The notes: generated by a model not told the origin, from the sequence alone. A stretch of 18,572 nucleotides of DNA from Candidatus Omnitrophota bacterium (GCA_028718845.1 JAQULA010000010.1:1-18572), one strand, 5' to 3'. Counted from the stretch's first letter, positions 1-6,226 are shown. A program made the numbers and translations.

Positions 1-263
1 CGATCGAGAGCGCGGTGGCTTTAGGCGACCGGGATGCCCTGCAGCCGGAGGATTTGCCGGAGCGGATTACCCGGCCCCAGGCTCCGGCCGCAGCCGAAGA
101 CCATGCCGGAGAAGATTCTTTGAAGGGTAAGGTTGAGCAGTTCGAAAAAGAATTGATTGCCAAAACCATGGCCGAGGTCGGCGGGAACAAAAATCTGGTG
201 GCGAAAATATTGAAAATGACCCGGCGCAATCTGGATTATAAAATAAAAAGGTACGGATTATAA
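1..263 (+). CDS. pilR: Sigma-54-dependent response regulator, C-terminal end (PilR/NtrC type), partial
   Basis: The gene is cut by the left edge. The reading frame is open from base 3 (I-E-S-A-V-A-L-G), so a GTG at 15 is an internal codon, not a start. Visible are the end of the AAA+ sigma-54-interaction domain (IESAVALGDRDALQPEDLPE, the usual sequence just after the ATPase core) and a Fis-type helix-turn-helix (KELIAKTMAEVGGNKNLVAK, then MTRRNLDYKIKRYGL). This family binds enhancer-like sites and drives open-complex formation by RpoN holoenzyme. The next gene is a pilin with a good sigma-54 promoter, which is the classic pilR-pilA arrangement, so PilR is the best guess. The receiver domain and any partner kinase PilS lie outside the window. 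The family call is secure; the PilR identity is inferred from context. Confidence 0.85.
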   Translation, partial: IESAVALGDRDALQPEDLPERITRPQAPAAAEDHAGEDSLKGKVEQFEKELIAKTMAEVGGNKNLVAKILKMTRRNLDYKIKRYGL

Positions 264-284
264 GTAAAAAGTAAAAAGTAAAAA
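264..284 (+). repeat. Three tandem copies of a 7-bp unit (GTAAAAA)
   Basis: Three exact GTAAAAA copies sit directly after the regulator's stop codon, and the run continues a few bases on each side (AA before, G after). Short A-rich heptamer runs of this kind are usually simple-sequence repeats. No function is suggested. Confidence 0.8.
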
Positions 285-380
285 GACTCGATGGCTAACA
301 GCTGATAGTTTATAATAATGAATATGCATAATAAACCGTTGAGTGCTAAATCCCAGCCTGTACAGGATTATGTTTTCAGT

Positions 381-420
381 AACCGCTAATAACCGATTAT
401 AACCATTGATAACTTATTGA
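381..420 (+). repeat. Four direct repeats of exactly 10 bp (AACC-N2-T-N-AT) upstream of the pilin promoter
   Basis: Units start at 381, 391, 401 and 411. AAC is invariant, the fourth base is C in three of four, base 7 is T in all four, and the last two bases are AT in three of four. The 10-bp period is one helical turn, so all units face the same side of the DNA. The array ends about 158 bp upstream of the -24 element, a normal distance for an RpoN activator site. It may be an enhancer for the adjacent PilR-like regulator or a site for another protein. The repeat is seen directly; the role is inferred. Confidence 0.55.
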
Positions 421-425
421 TTTTG

Positions 426-460
426 AGAAACAAATTGTCGGTTTCTGGAAAAATTTTTCC
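426..460. promoter_or_regulatory. Two adjacent inverted repeats, candidate regulator-binding sites
   Basis: AGAAAC (426-431) and GTTTCT (441-446) form a 6-bp inverted repeat with a 9-base spacer. It is followed immediately by the perfect 14-bp palindrome GGAAAAATTTTTCC (447-460). They lie about 118-152 bp upstream of the sigma-54 -24 element, where dimeric enhancer-binding proteins usually bind. There is no T-tract after them that would make a terminator. The palindrome is A/T-rich and could be chance. Confidence 0.4.
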
Positions 461-577
461 ATATCAGATAGTGCCAAAAAGTTATCCCCAAAAAAGCGGC
501 AAACAACCAAAAATGTAACTCATTGAAAATAAAGCGCTAACTTGAAATTAATAAAATTTTCCCCAGAGTATTGTTCT

Positions 578-594
578 TGGCACGCCAAATGCTA
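578..594 (+). promoter_or_regulatory. Sigma-54 (RpoN) promoter of the major pilin gene
   Basis: TGGCACG at 578-584 holds the -24 GG (579-580), and TGCTA at 590-594 holds the -12 GC (591-592). The spacing is the required GG-N10-GC. Seven of the seven -24 consensus bases (TGGCACG) match. Transcription should start near 603-606, about 40 bases before the pilin ATG. The transcript carries a strong Shine-Dalgarno (AAGGGAGGTG, 633-642). The neighbouring gene upstream encodes an RpoN activator, which supports the call. Confidence 0.85.
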
Positions 595-646
595 CTATAT
601 AGCTGGTATTGATTTTAACCTTTAACTAGGGAAAGGGAGGTGCAGT

Positions 647-1120
647 ATGGGTCGTAAGGGTTTTACATTGGTGGAAATTATGATTGTTGTGGCAATTATT
701 GCCTTGTTGGCGGCAATTGCGATACCGAACCTTTTGCGTGCCAGACTTAACGCGAATGAGGCGGCGGCGCAATCGACGTTGAAGAGTATCTCAACGGCGA
801 TCGAAAGTTTTCGCGCCGGTCAGACAACTCCGTCTTATCCGGCAAATGATTCCGGTGATGGGGTGTTGACGGATGTGTCGGATGCTACTCCGCCGTATCT
901 TGATGGTGGTATTTTCGCGGCTGCCGGCAGACAGGGGTATATATTCAATTATTATACCCTGGGAGTCAACCAGTATGTAGCTTGCGGACAACCGATTACG
1001 CTTAACGTAACCGGAAACCGTACTTTCGCTATCAATGAAACCGGAGTATTGAGAGCGACGGATGGTAAAACGGATATTACTACTACTGCGTTGTACGATG
1101 CGATGACTGCGGTACAATGA
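647..1120 (+). CDS. pilA: Type IV pilin, probable major pilin
   Basis: The 157-residue product starts MGRKG, with the prepilin peptidase site G5^F6TLVE. Glu+5 is at residue 10, followed by a roughly 20-residue hydrophobic helix (IMIVVAIIALLAAIAIPNLL) and the amphipathic continuation RARLNANEAAAQSTLKSI. The very short leader is typical of type IVa pilins and pseudopilins. The globular part ends in NRTFAINETGVLRATDG, a signature shared with the next three genes. It has its own sigma-54 promoter, a strong ribosome site and an intrinsic terminator, so it is an isolated, potentially high-output unit; that is why it is called the major pilin. A T2SS-type pseudopilin remains possible from sequence alone. 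The symbol is a role label. Confidence 0.85.
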   Translation: MGRKGFTLVEIMIVVAIIALLAAIAIPNLLRARLNANEAAAQSTLKSISTAIESFRAGQTTPSYPANDSGDGVLTDVSDATPPYLDGGIFAAAGRQGYIFNYYTLGVNQYVACGQPITLNVTGNRTFAINETGVLRATDGKTDITTTALYDAMTAVQ

Positions 1121-1140
1121 TATCGGGATGATAATCGTAT

Positions 1141-1177
1141 AAAAAAGAACGGCGTTAATTTAACGCCGTTCTTTTTT
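1141..1177. terminator. Strong intrinsic terminator after the major pilin
   Basis: The stem is a perfect 17-bp inverted repeat (1141-1157 with 1161-1177) around a 3-base loop. It has a GC-rich core GAACGGCG and ends in TTTTTT. Because the left arm begins AAAAAA, it could work in both directions. It lies 20 bases after the pilin stop and should isolate the pilin transcript from the next gene. Confidence 0.93.
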
Positions 1178-1210
1178 GTCTAAACTCCGGGAAAGGAATA
1201 GTGAGGCAAC

Positions 1211-1744
1211 GTGGGTGGGGCGATAGTAAAGAAAAAATTTTTGCCGAAGGTATATCGGAACTCAGACGGTCCGGCGATGGGGGGCCGGAACGCGTTCACT
1301 TTGCTGGAAATCATTATTATGGTTGCGGTAATTGCTTTGATGACGGCAATTATCATTCCCGGTTTCCTGCGAACCCGGATCGGGGCTAATGAGGCCGCGG
1401 CGCAAGCGGCCTTAAAATCTCTGTCGATGTCATGCGAGCGATACCGGGAGGAGCAAAGAGTTCCTTCTTATGATCCGGCGGATAATTGCGCCGGCATGAC
1501 GGCCGCGGATCCCGGGGGGATCAGCGCGGAACTGTTCGCGGTTAATGACCGGGAAGGATATGTTTTCAGTTACGTTTCCGGAGCGCCGGTAAATAATGTG
1601 GTCCAAACCTATGATTGCGCCGCGCGCCCGGTTAGGGAAAACATGACCGGAGTCCGCTGGTTTGTCATTGATGAATCCGGAGTTTTGCGGGAAGATGCCG
1701 ATAAGGACGCCGTCGCGGACGCGGAGGACCCGATTATTCAGTAG
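1211..1744 (+). CDS. Type IV pilin-like protein, paralogue 2 (Ala at the cleavage site)
   Basis: This is a pilin-family protein with helix A28^F29TLLEIIIMVAVIALMTAIII followed by RTRIGANEAAAQAALKSL. It is closely similar to the upstream pilin and shares the C-terminal WFVIDESGVLRED block. Position -1 is Ala, not the usual Gly. The GTG start at 1211 has a GTGAGG ribosome site and gives a 28-residue basic leader. An ATG at 1277 would give a six-residue leader (MGGRNA) more like the paralogues but lacks a clear ribosome site. The protein ends in an acidic tail (EDADKDAVADAEDP). No promoter is obvious between the terminator at 1177 and the gene, so it may depend on read-through. Probably a minor pilin or alternative subunit. 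Confidence 0.8.
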   Translation: MGGAIVKKKFLPKVYRNSDGPAMGGRNAFTLLEIIIMVAVIALMTAIIIPGFLRTRIGANEAAAQAALKSLSMSCERYREEQRVPSYDPADNCAGMTAADPGGISAELFAVNDREGYVFSYVSGAPVNNVVQTYDCAARPVRENMTGVRWFVIDESGVLREDADKDAVADAEDPIIQ

Positions 1745-1792
1745 CGCGCGGTTGGCGGATTAAGTAATTTTTTTTGTGAATGTTCGGGCCTG

Positions 1793-1820
1793 TTTACATC
1801 GTTGTTCTCTGTGTTATAAT
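1793..1820 (+). promoter_or_regulatory. Sigma-70 promoter for pilin paralogue 3
   Basis: TTTACA (1793-1798), a 16-base spacer and TATAAT (1815-1820), preceded by TGT to give an extended -10. Transcription would start near 1827, about 45 bases before the gene. This contrasts with the sigma-54 control of the first pilin. Confidence 0.75.
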
Positions 1821-1873
1821 GATATCCGGAAGTGATAATCTAAAAACGCGTTGCCGAACCCAACGGTATTGCT

Positions 1874-2377
1874 ATGAAGATAACGATAATGTCCAGGCGA
1901 AAACAGCAAAACGGAACCCGGGCGTTTACGCTGGTGGAAATTATGATTGTTGTCGCCTGTATCGCCGCGTTGTCGGTTTTGGCGATTCCCAATTTGATGC
2001 GGGCGCGAATGAACGCCAATGAATCCGTGGCCCAGGGGACATTGAAAAGTATCGCTACTGCCTGCGAGAATTTTCGTCTGGTGCAAACCCCGATGGCATT
2101 CCCCGGTGATTTACAGTCATTGACTACCGCGATTCCGGCCTATATGGACGATTCGGTTGATACCGTGAACAGCGGTGTTCCTAAAAACGGGTATAATTTC
2201 AACTATACGCAGATTAACGCTTATCAATTCGTGTGTTCGGCTACTCCCAGCGCGTATACGGTTACCGGGAGGCGGACGTTCGTTATCAATGAAACCGGAC
2301 TTTTGCGCGCGGGAGATAACAACGCTGCGGTTATTACCACCGAAGCGGAGTATGAAGCCATGTTGCCGGCTCAGTGA
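1874..2377 (+). CDS. Type IV pilin-like protein, paralogue 3 (Ala at the cleavage site)
   Basis: The 167-residue product has cleavage site R16-A17^F18TLVE, a hydrophobic helix IMIVVACIAALSVLAIPNLM and RARMNANESVAQGTLKSI, nearly the same as the first pilin. It shares the C-terminal motifs GYNFNY and RRTFVINETGLLRAGD. As in paralogue 2, the residue before the cut is Ala. Two in-frame starts are possible: ATG 1874 (17-residue leader) or ATG 1889 (12 residues); neither has a strong ribosome site. It has its own sigma-70 promoter and stops five bases before the next candidate ATG, so paralogues 3 and 4 are probably one transcript. It arose by tandem duplication of the pilin gene; whether it enters the main filament cannot be told. 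Confidence 0.82.
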   Translation: MKITIMSRRKQQNGTRAFTLVEIMIVVACIAALSVLAIPNLMRARMNANESVAQGTLKSIATACENFRLVQTPMAFPGDLQSLTTAIPAYMDDSVDTVNSGVPKNGYNFNYTQINAYQFVCSATPSAYTVTGRRTFVINETGLLRAGDNNAAVITTEAEYEAMLPAQ

Positions 2378-2418
2378 CCTGAATGCGGCGAACCCGTATC
2401 GGGCCGGGGAGAGTGATC

Positions 2419-2901
2419 ATGGGGCGTGACCAGCGGAAAGAAATAAAATTAACCACCGGAGAAATCCGGTTGATGATCGCGTTCATTGTCCTGCTGGGAA
2501 TACTCGTAAGCACGAATGCCGGCCGGTTTTTTCTTGAATTGCGGGAAGCCCGGGCCCAAAAAATTTTACTCCGCCTTGCCTATAGTTTGGAAACCTTTAA
2601 TCTGGAGCATGCTTCCCGGTATTATCCCGATAGTTTTTATCCGCTTATCAATCGAGCCGGATCCCCGTTTAAGCCGAAAGACATTGCTTCCGGAGCAATG
2701 CGGTTTAAAAAATACGGGTATGAGTTTATTTATTCCCCCGGCACGGTCGATGCCGACGGAAAAAGAGAGGGCTATGGGGTGTATGCCGTATCGCTTTCCG
2801 GAAGCGCCCGTAATTTTGTCATGAATGAAGGCGGGACAGTGTATTATGATAACGGCCGTGATCCGGGCCGGGTTGACAAACAGGATATCCCGGTTTTATA
2901 G
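2419..2901 (+). CDS. Divergent pilin paralogue 4 without a prepilin-peptidase site
   Basis: ATG 2419 is preferred to ATG 2383 because GGGGAGAG stands just upstream; the product is then 160 residues. Without gaps, EIRLMIAFIVLLGILVSTNAGR lines up on EIMIVVAIIALLAAIAIPNLLR of the first pilin, and the following LREARAQ on the NEAAAQ region. The C-terminal half keeps the family pattern (YGYEFIYSP, then NFVMNEGGTVYYDNG). In this alignment Glu+5 is kept, but position -1 is Lys and GFTLV is replaced by KLTTG. Arg falls at +7 inside the helix. It is therefore a pilin relative that probably cannot be processed and would stay as a single-pass inner-membrane protein, perhaps as a pilin partner or assembly modulator. 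Function unknown; the relationship is clear. Confidence 0.7.
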   Translation: MGRDQRKEIKLTTGEIRLMIAFIVLLGILVSTNAGRFFLELREARAQKILLRLAYSLETFNLEHASRYYPDSFYPLINRAGSPFKPKDIASGAMRFKKYGYEFIYSPGTVDADGKREGYGVYAVSLSGSARNFVMNEGGTVYYDNGRDPGRVDKQDIPVL

Positions 2902-2981
2902 CGCAAATAAGTAGGTTGTTTACAATGCCCCGGAAAGGGATGAGTGAAAAAGTCATAACTTATTAAAAGTAATCATTTTTA

Positions 2982-3011
2982 TTGACAATAAAACCTTTGG
3001 AATGCTACAAT
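2982..3011 (+). promoter_or_regulatory. Sigma-70 promoter of the cyclase-pilMNOPQ operon
   Basis: TTGACA (2982-2987) is a perfect -35. After 18 bases comes TACAAT (3006-3011), preceded by TGC, so an extended -10 is present. Transcription would start near 3018 and leave a leader of about 205 bases before the cyclase gene. No other convincing promoter is seen before 8903. Within the leader, AACACC (3038-3043) could pair with GGTGTT (3074-3079) and cover part of the ribosome site at 3069-3077; this is only a possibility. Confidence 0.8.
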
Positions 3012-3084
3012 AAATCTGTAGTTGTAATAGGGGTTGCAACACCGTAAAATGGATTTTAATCGGAAAACAAGGAGGTGTTTTTCT

Positions 3085-3216
3085 GTGCGAACAGAAAACG
3101 CTACCAGTTATCTTTCCAGCTCTAAATCTTCGTCGAATAATCTTTTTTCTTTGGGCGAGTATGACCATAGGACCGGTCTGCATTTTTTTTATTTTATCAG
3201 GTTAAATAGGATATAA
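3085..3216 (+). CDS. Possible small protein or leader peptide (43 aa) before the diguanylate cyclase
   Basis: A GTG at 3085 is preceded by AAGGAGGTG (3069-3077), one of the best ribosome-binding sites in the window, at a workable 9-base distance from GGAGG. The frame gives 43 residues with a Ser/Asn-rich middle (YLSSSKSSSNNLFS), then HFFYFIRLNRI, and stops six bases before the cyclase ATG, so the two could be translationally coupled. The longer in-frame start at TTG 3034 or ATG 3049 has no ribosome site. It resembles no family I know and has no signal or membrane segment. It may be a real small protein, a leader peptide, or chance reading of an untranslated leader. Confidence 0.4.
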   Translation: MRTENATSYLSSSKSSSNNLFSLGEYDHRTGLHFFYFIRLNRI

Positions 3217-3222
3217 GATCGT

Positions 3223-4509
3223 ATGAATAAACTAATTATGATCTTGCCGATTATCGGAGTATTGTTCCTGATAATTTTTTGGGTGATGAGCCCGGGGATG
3301 GGGCCGGCACTGGTGGTTACGATTATTCCGTTTATTATCGTTGCCGGTTATCTGCTGGTGAGAAATCGAAAAGAAACTGAACTCCGGCAAGAACAGACCC
3401 GGAAGTTTCAGAGCGAGAAAGAAGAAATACTCAAAGAAATCAAGCGGAAGGATAAACGGCAGCAGGAACAATCCGGGCTTCTGCGCGGATTTTGCAAGGA
3501 CCTTGCCGCGGCTTTGAACAAGGAACAGTTGTTGCGGTTGATCGTGACCATGTTTTCCAAGACGACAAAATCCGTGGCCGGCGACAGCCAGTGTTTTCTG
3601 TTGAGCCTGGATTCGGAAACGAATGAATTTCATTACGAGGTCGGGGATAATTTCGACAACACCACGTTGAAAGCCACGAAGTTCAGCACCAAAGACGAGA
3701 TCATCGAAAACGTGATGAAATCGAAAAAGATCAGTACTTATATCAGCGATATTTTCGGTGCCGATTCGAATGTGCATTATTTCATCAAAGAAGAGCGTGC
3801 TTCGTATATGTCTCAAATCGGTTCGCTGGCCTTAGTCCCTTTGGTGCTGGAGGATAATGTCTGGGGCATTATCGTTATTTTTTGCAGTGAAGAATCGGCA
3901 ACCCGGATCCGGAATGAAGAGGATTTTTTTCTGCAGCTGGTGGCGCAGGCATCCATTGCGCTGGGCAGCGCGATTCATCGCGGCCTGGCGGCGGTCGACC
4001 GGCTTACCCAGTTGTATAACCGGACTTTTTTACAAAAGCGCATGCGGGAAGAGATTGAATTCTGCAACCGGCAGTTGCTGCCGTTGAGCGTGCTGATGAT
4101 CGATATCGATAATTTTAAAGAGATCAACGATACCTACGGTCACCAGGAAGGGGATATGGTGCTTAAGAAAATAGCGCAGATTTTAAGCACCAGCGTTCGG
4201 TTGACCGATATCTGCGCCCGTTACGGCGGGGAAGAATTCGTTTTAGTCCTGCCGGGAATTGCCGAAAGCCCGCACGACCGGTTTTCCATCGGCGAGCGGG
4301 TGCGCGGAATTGTGGAGCGTTCGGACTTTGTAATTAATGAAACCATCCATTTGGCGGTTACGGTAAGTATCGGAGTTTCCGTAAGGCAATACCCAGAGGA
4401 TAAAAATGTCGAGATCGACGAATTGATCAAACGGGCGGATGATATGCTTTATAAGGCAAAACGTTCCGGGAAAAACCGGGTGTGTTACCCGGAAAATGTT
4501 GAAATCTGA
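3223..4509 (+). CDS. Membrane GAF-GGDEF diguanylate cyclase
   Basis: It makes cyclic di-GMP from two GTP. The 428-residue protein has two N-terminal transmembrane segments (about 4-22 and 29-46), a charged coiled-coil (about 48-80), a GAF-like sensor domain (about 85-245) and a C-terminal GGDEF domain (about 258-425). The active-site loop is G335-G-E-E-F339, and D294 in LMIDIDNF is the metal-binding position. RLTD (326-329), five residues before GGEEF, is a complete RxxD inhibitory site, so feedback by product is expected. With these residues present it should be active. It lies 20 bases upstream of pilM and should share its transcript, which points to c-di-GMP control of pilus assembly. The signal sensed by the GAF domain is unknown. 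Confidence 0.9.
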   Translation: MNKLIMILPIIGVLFLIIFWVMSPGMGPALVVTIIPFIIVAGYLLVRNRKETELRQEQTRKFQSEKEEILKEIKRKDKRQQEQSGLLRGFCKDLAAALNKEQLLRLIVTMFSKTTKSVAGDSQCFLLSLDSETNEFHYEVGDNFDNTTLKATKFSTKDEIIENVMKSKKISTYISDIFGADSNVHYFIKEERASYMSQIGSLALVPLVLEDNVWGIIVIFCSEESATRIRNEEDFFLQLVAQASIALGSAIHRGLAAVDRLTQLYNRTFLQKRMREEIEFCNRQLLPLSVLMIDIDNFKEINDTYGHQEGDMVLKKIAQILSTSVRLTDICARYGGEEFVLVLPGIAESPHDRFSIGERVRGIVERSDFVINETIHLAVTVSIGVSVRQYPEDKNVEIDELIKRADDMLYKAKRSGKNRVCYPENVEI

Positions 4510-4529
4510 ACAATACAGCGGGAAGAACG

Positions 4530-5144
4530 ATGTTCGAAAAAAATACTGAAGCGATAGGCCTGGAGATCGGTGACGGTTTGGTGAAAGCGTTGTATGTCCA
4601 ATCAACGCCGAAGACCAATAAACTGATCGATTTTACCATGGTCGATGTCAATTTCCGGGACGGCCGCCAGGGTATTGTTAACGCGATCAAAGAGGTGATG
4701 AACCGGCTTCCGCTGAAGCAGAAAAACAAAACTAAAATCAATATCTCCGTGTCCGGAGAATCGGTCATGGTGCGCGATATCCACTGGCCGCAAATGTCCG
4801 ACGAAGAAATCCGCAAGGCGCTCAAGTTCGAGGTGGAGCGTCAGGTGCATTATAAGACCGATGAGATTGTGTTCGATTATTATTCGGTCATGGATAAAAG
4901 CATCGCCGAAACTAAAACCCGGGTGATTCTGGTTGCGGCAAAAAAAGATCTTATTGAAAATTATGTGAGTTTGGTCGAGTCCGCCGGGTATGGCTGCGGA
5001 TTCGTCGAAGTGGATACCTTTAGTTTATTGAACTGCTTTTATGTTAACGGCCCGAAATTGCCCCGGAAAAGACCGTGGCGATCATTAATGTCGGGCTGGA
5101 AGTCACCAATATCGATATTATCAAAGGAAAGATCGTCGGGCTGA
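4530..5144 (+). CDS. pilM: PilM, N-terminal half; frame broken near 5050
   Basis: PilM is an actin-like ATP-binding protein on the cytoplasmic face that holds the N terminus of PilN. Residues 1 to about 173 fit PilM: the first phosphate loop IGLEIGDGLVKAL at 9-21, then INISVSGESVMVRDI and the conserved DEEIRKALKFEVERQVHY. After LLNCFYVNGP the frame continues as basic residues (KLPRKRPWRSLMSGW) unlike any PilM and stops at 5144. The expected continuation (EIAPEKTVAIINVG) is read from about 5051 in the -1 frame. So this entry is a truncated product, and its last 30 or so residues are probably not native. The break may be a sequencing or assembly indel, a real mutation, or less likely a programmed frameshift. 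The ATG has GGGAAGAA upstream. Confidence 0.85.
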   Translation: MFEKNTEAIGLEIGDGLVKALYVQSTPKTNKLIDFTMVDVNFRDGRQGIVNAIKEVMNRLPLKQKNKTKINISVSGESVMVRDIHWPQMSDEEIRKALKFEVERQVHYKTDEIVFDYYSVMDKSIAETKTRVILVAAKKDLIENYVSLVESAGYGCGFVEVDTFSLLNCFYVNGPKLPRKRPWRSLMSGWKSPISILSKERSSG

Positions 5145-6217
5145 CCAAGGACGCGTTTGTCGCCTGGAGTAATCTTATCGACGCGGTTCCCCCGGAGATG
5201 GAGCTGGATTTCGATAATGTCAATAAATTGAAGGGATTGCTCGGCAGTGACGATATTTATGAATTGAGTTTGTTTATCATGAACGCGCTGTCTAATCAGA
5301 TCCGCCGCACGCTTGAATTTTATGAAAGCCAGGGGCGGGATACGGTCGAGGAGATTTATCTGAGCGGCAAGATTGCCATGTATAAGAATATGGATAAGTA
5401 CCTTCAGAATATCCTCGGCTTAAAAGTTACCATCTGGAACCCGCTGAGCGCTATCGAATGCGATCCCAAACTTGCCGAGAAGCATAAGATAAAAGAGCGT
5501 TCGCTCATGTTGGCCTTATGCGCCGGGCTGGCCTGTCACCGCTGTTTCGATATCAATCTTTCCTCGAAAAAAGCGGCGCCTAAAAAAAGCAATAAGACCC
5601 TTCAGGTATTGCTGCAGCATAAAATGCTTGCCGCCGGGGCGGTCCTGGTTATATTTGTTCTGCTGGGGATCTGGGTAATTTTGGCCAGTCAGCTTAAGGC
5701 CAAGGAGGCGTACAAACAGAAACTGTTGACGGAAAACGCCCGGTTGAAGGCGGTCCTGCAGGATATCGAGGAATTAAAAAAAGGGCGGGCGTTGCTGAGC
5801 GAACATATGCAGGTTGCCCGGGTATTGCTTTCCCGGCAGTTTCTCTGGAGCCGGAAACTATACGAGATCAGCAAAAATATTCCGGAAGACGTATGGCTTA
5901 CCGATGTCTATATTAAAGGTGTTGTTCCGGAAACGGCTAAGGGCGGAAAAGAAAATATTTTCGGCTGGAAGCCTTCTTCCGGAGGAGCGCAGGAAAAAAC
6001 GAAAACTCCGGAACAGCAGGTATTGTTTATAAACGGGGTGGCTTATTCACTGGTGAATAATTCGATGCTTTCAATGGTAAATGATTTTATCAATAATCTT
6101 AAAAAAGACAGTGATTTCATGAAGGATTTTACGAAAGTCGAACTAAACCGGTCGTATCGGGAGACAATCGGGGATAAGCCGGTGATGCGGTTTGAAATTC
6201 AATGTTTTTTGAAGTAA
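5075..6217 (+). CDS. pilN: PilM C-terminal half fused to PilN (GspL-like)
   Basis: This is the continuation of PilM in another frame. Homology is already visible from base 5051 (PEIAPEKT), upstream of the GTG at 5075, so the native protein most likely began at 4530. Residues 1 to about 155 are the PilM C-terminal half (TVAIINVGLEVTNIDI, the second phosphate region; VEEIYLSGKIA; PLSAIECDP). Without a stop, FDINL, the PilN-type motif that docks on PilM, leads into a transmembrane helix (about 187-206, AGAVLVIFVLLGIWVILAS). A periplasmic coiled coil follows (about 207-250), then the PilN ferredoxin-like region (SKNIPEDVWLTDVYIKG). The order is that of T2SS GspL, in one chain. PilO starts nine bases later. 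Joined, the protein would be about 560 residues. Confidence 0.82.
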   Translation: MAIINVGLEVTNIDIIKGKIVGLTKDAFVAWSNLIDAVPPEMELDFDNVNKLKGLLGSDDIYELSLFIMNALSNQIRRTLEFYESQGRDTVEEIYLSGKIAMYKNMDKYLQNILGLKVTIWNPLSAIECDPKLAEKHKIKERSLMLALCAGLACHRCFDINLSSKKAAPKKSNKTLQVLLQHKMLAAGAVLVIFVLLGIWVILASQLKAKEAYKQKLLTENARLKAVLQDIEELKKGRALLSEHMQVARVLLSRQFLWSRKLYEISKNIPEDVWLTDVYIKGVVPETAKGGKENIFGWKPSSGGAQEKTKTPEQQVLFINGVAYSLVNNSMLSMVNDFINNLKKDSDFMKDFTKVELNRSYRETIGDKPVMRFEIQCFLK

Positions 6218-6226
6218 GGCTGGGCT

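Noticed and set aside
381..420. Possible CRISPR-like array
   Set aside because: The units are only 10 bp and directly adjacent with no spacers, and there are no cas genes.
1201..1389. Short frame at 1201-1389 overlapping pilin paralogue 2
   Set aside because: It is an out-of-frame shadow of the paralogue's leader and helix region.
1780..2022. Open frame of 80 codons overlapping the start of pilin paralogue 3
   Set aside because: It covers the sigma-70 promoter and lies in a different frame from a clear pilin. Its sequence matches no family.
3018..3222. c-di-GMP riboswitch in the cyclase leader
   Set aside because: The context invited it, but I could not find the GEMM-I core or the type II consensus. 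A covariance-model search of 3018-3222 would settle it.
3232..3816. Long open frame on the minus strand inside the cyclase gene (194 codons)
   Set aside because: It is wholly antisense to a clear GAF-GGDEF gene, has an improbable composition and no recognisable domain. The same applies to the other minus-strand frames, including the 245-codon one at 14489-15226 inside infB.
5048..5070. Programmed -1 frameshift in pilM
   Set aside because: No X-XXY-YYZ heptamer is in frame and no clear stimulatory hairpin follows. A one-base indel is simpler, so I did not annotate recoding.
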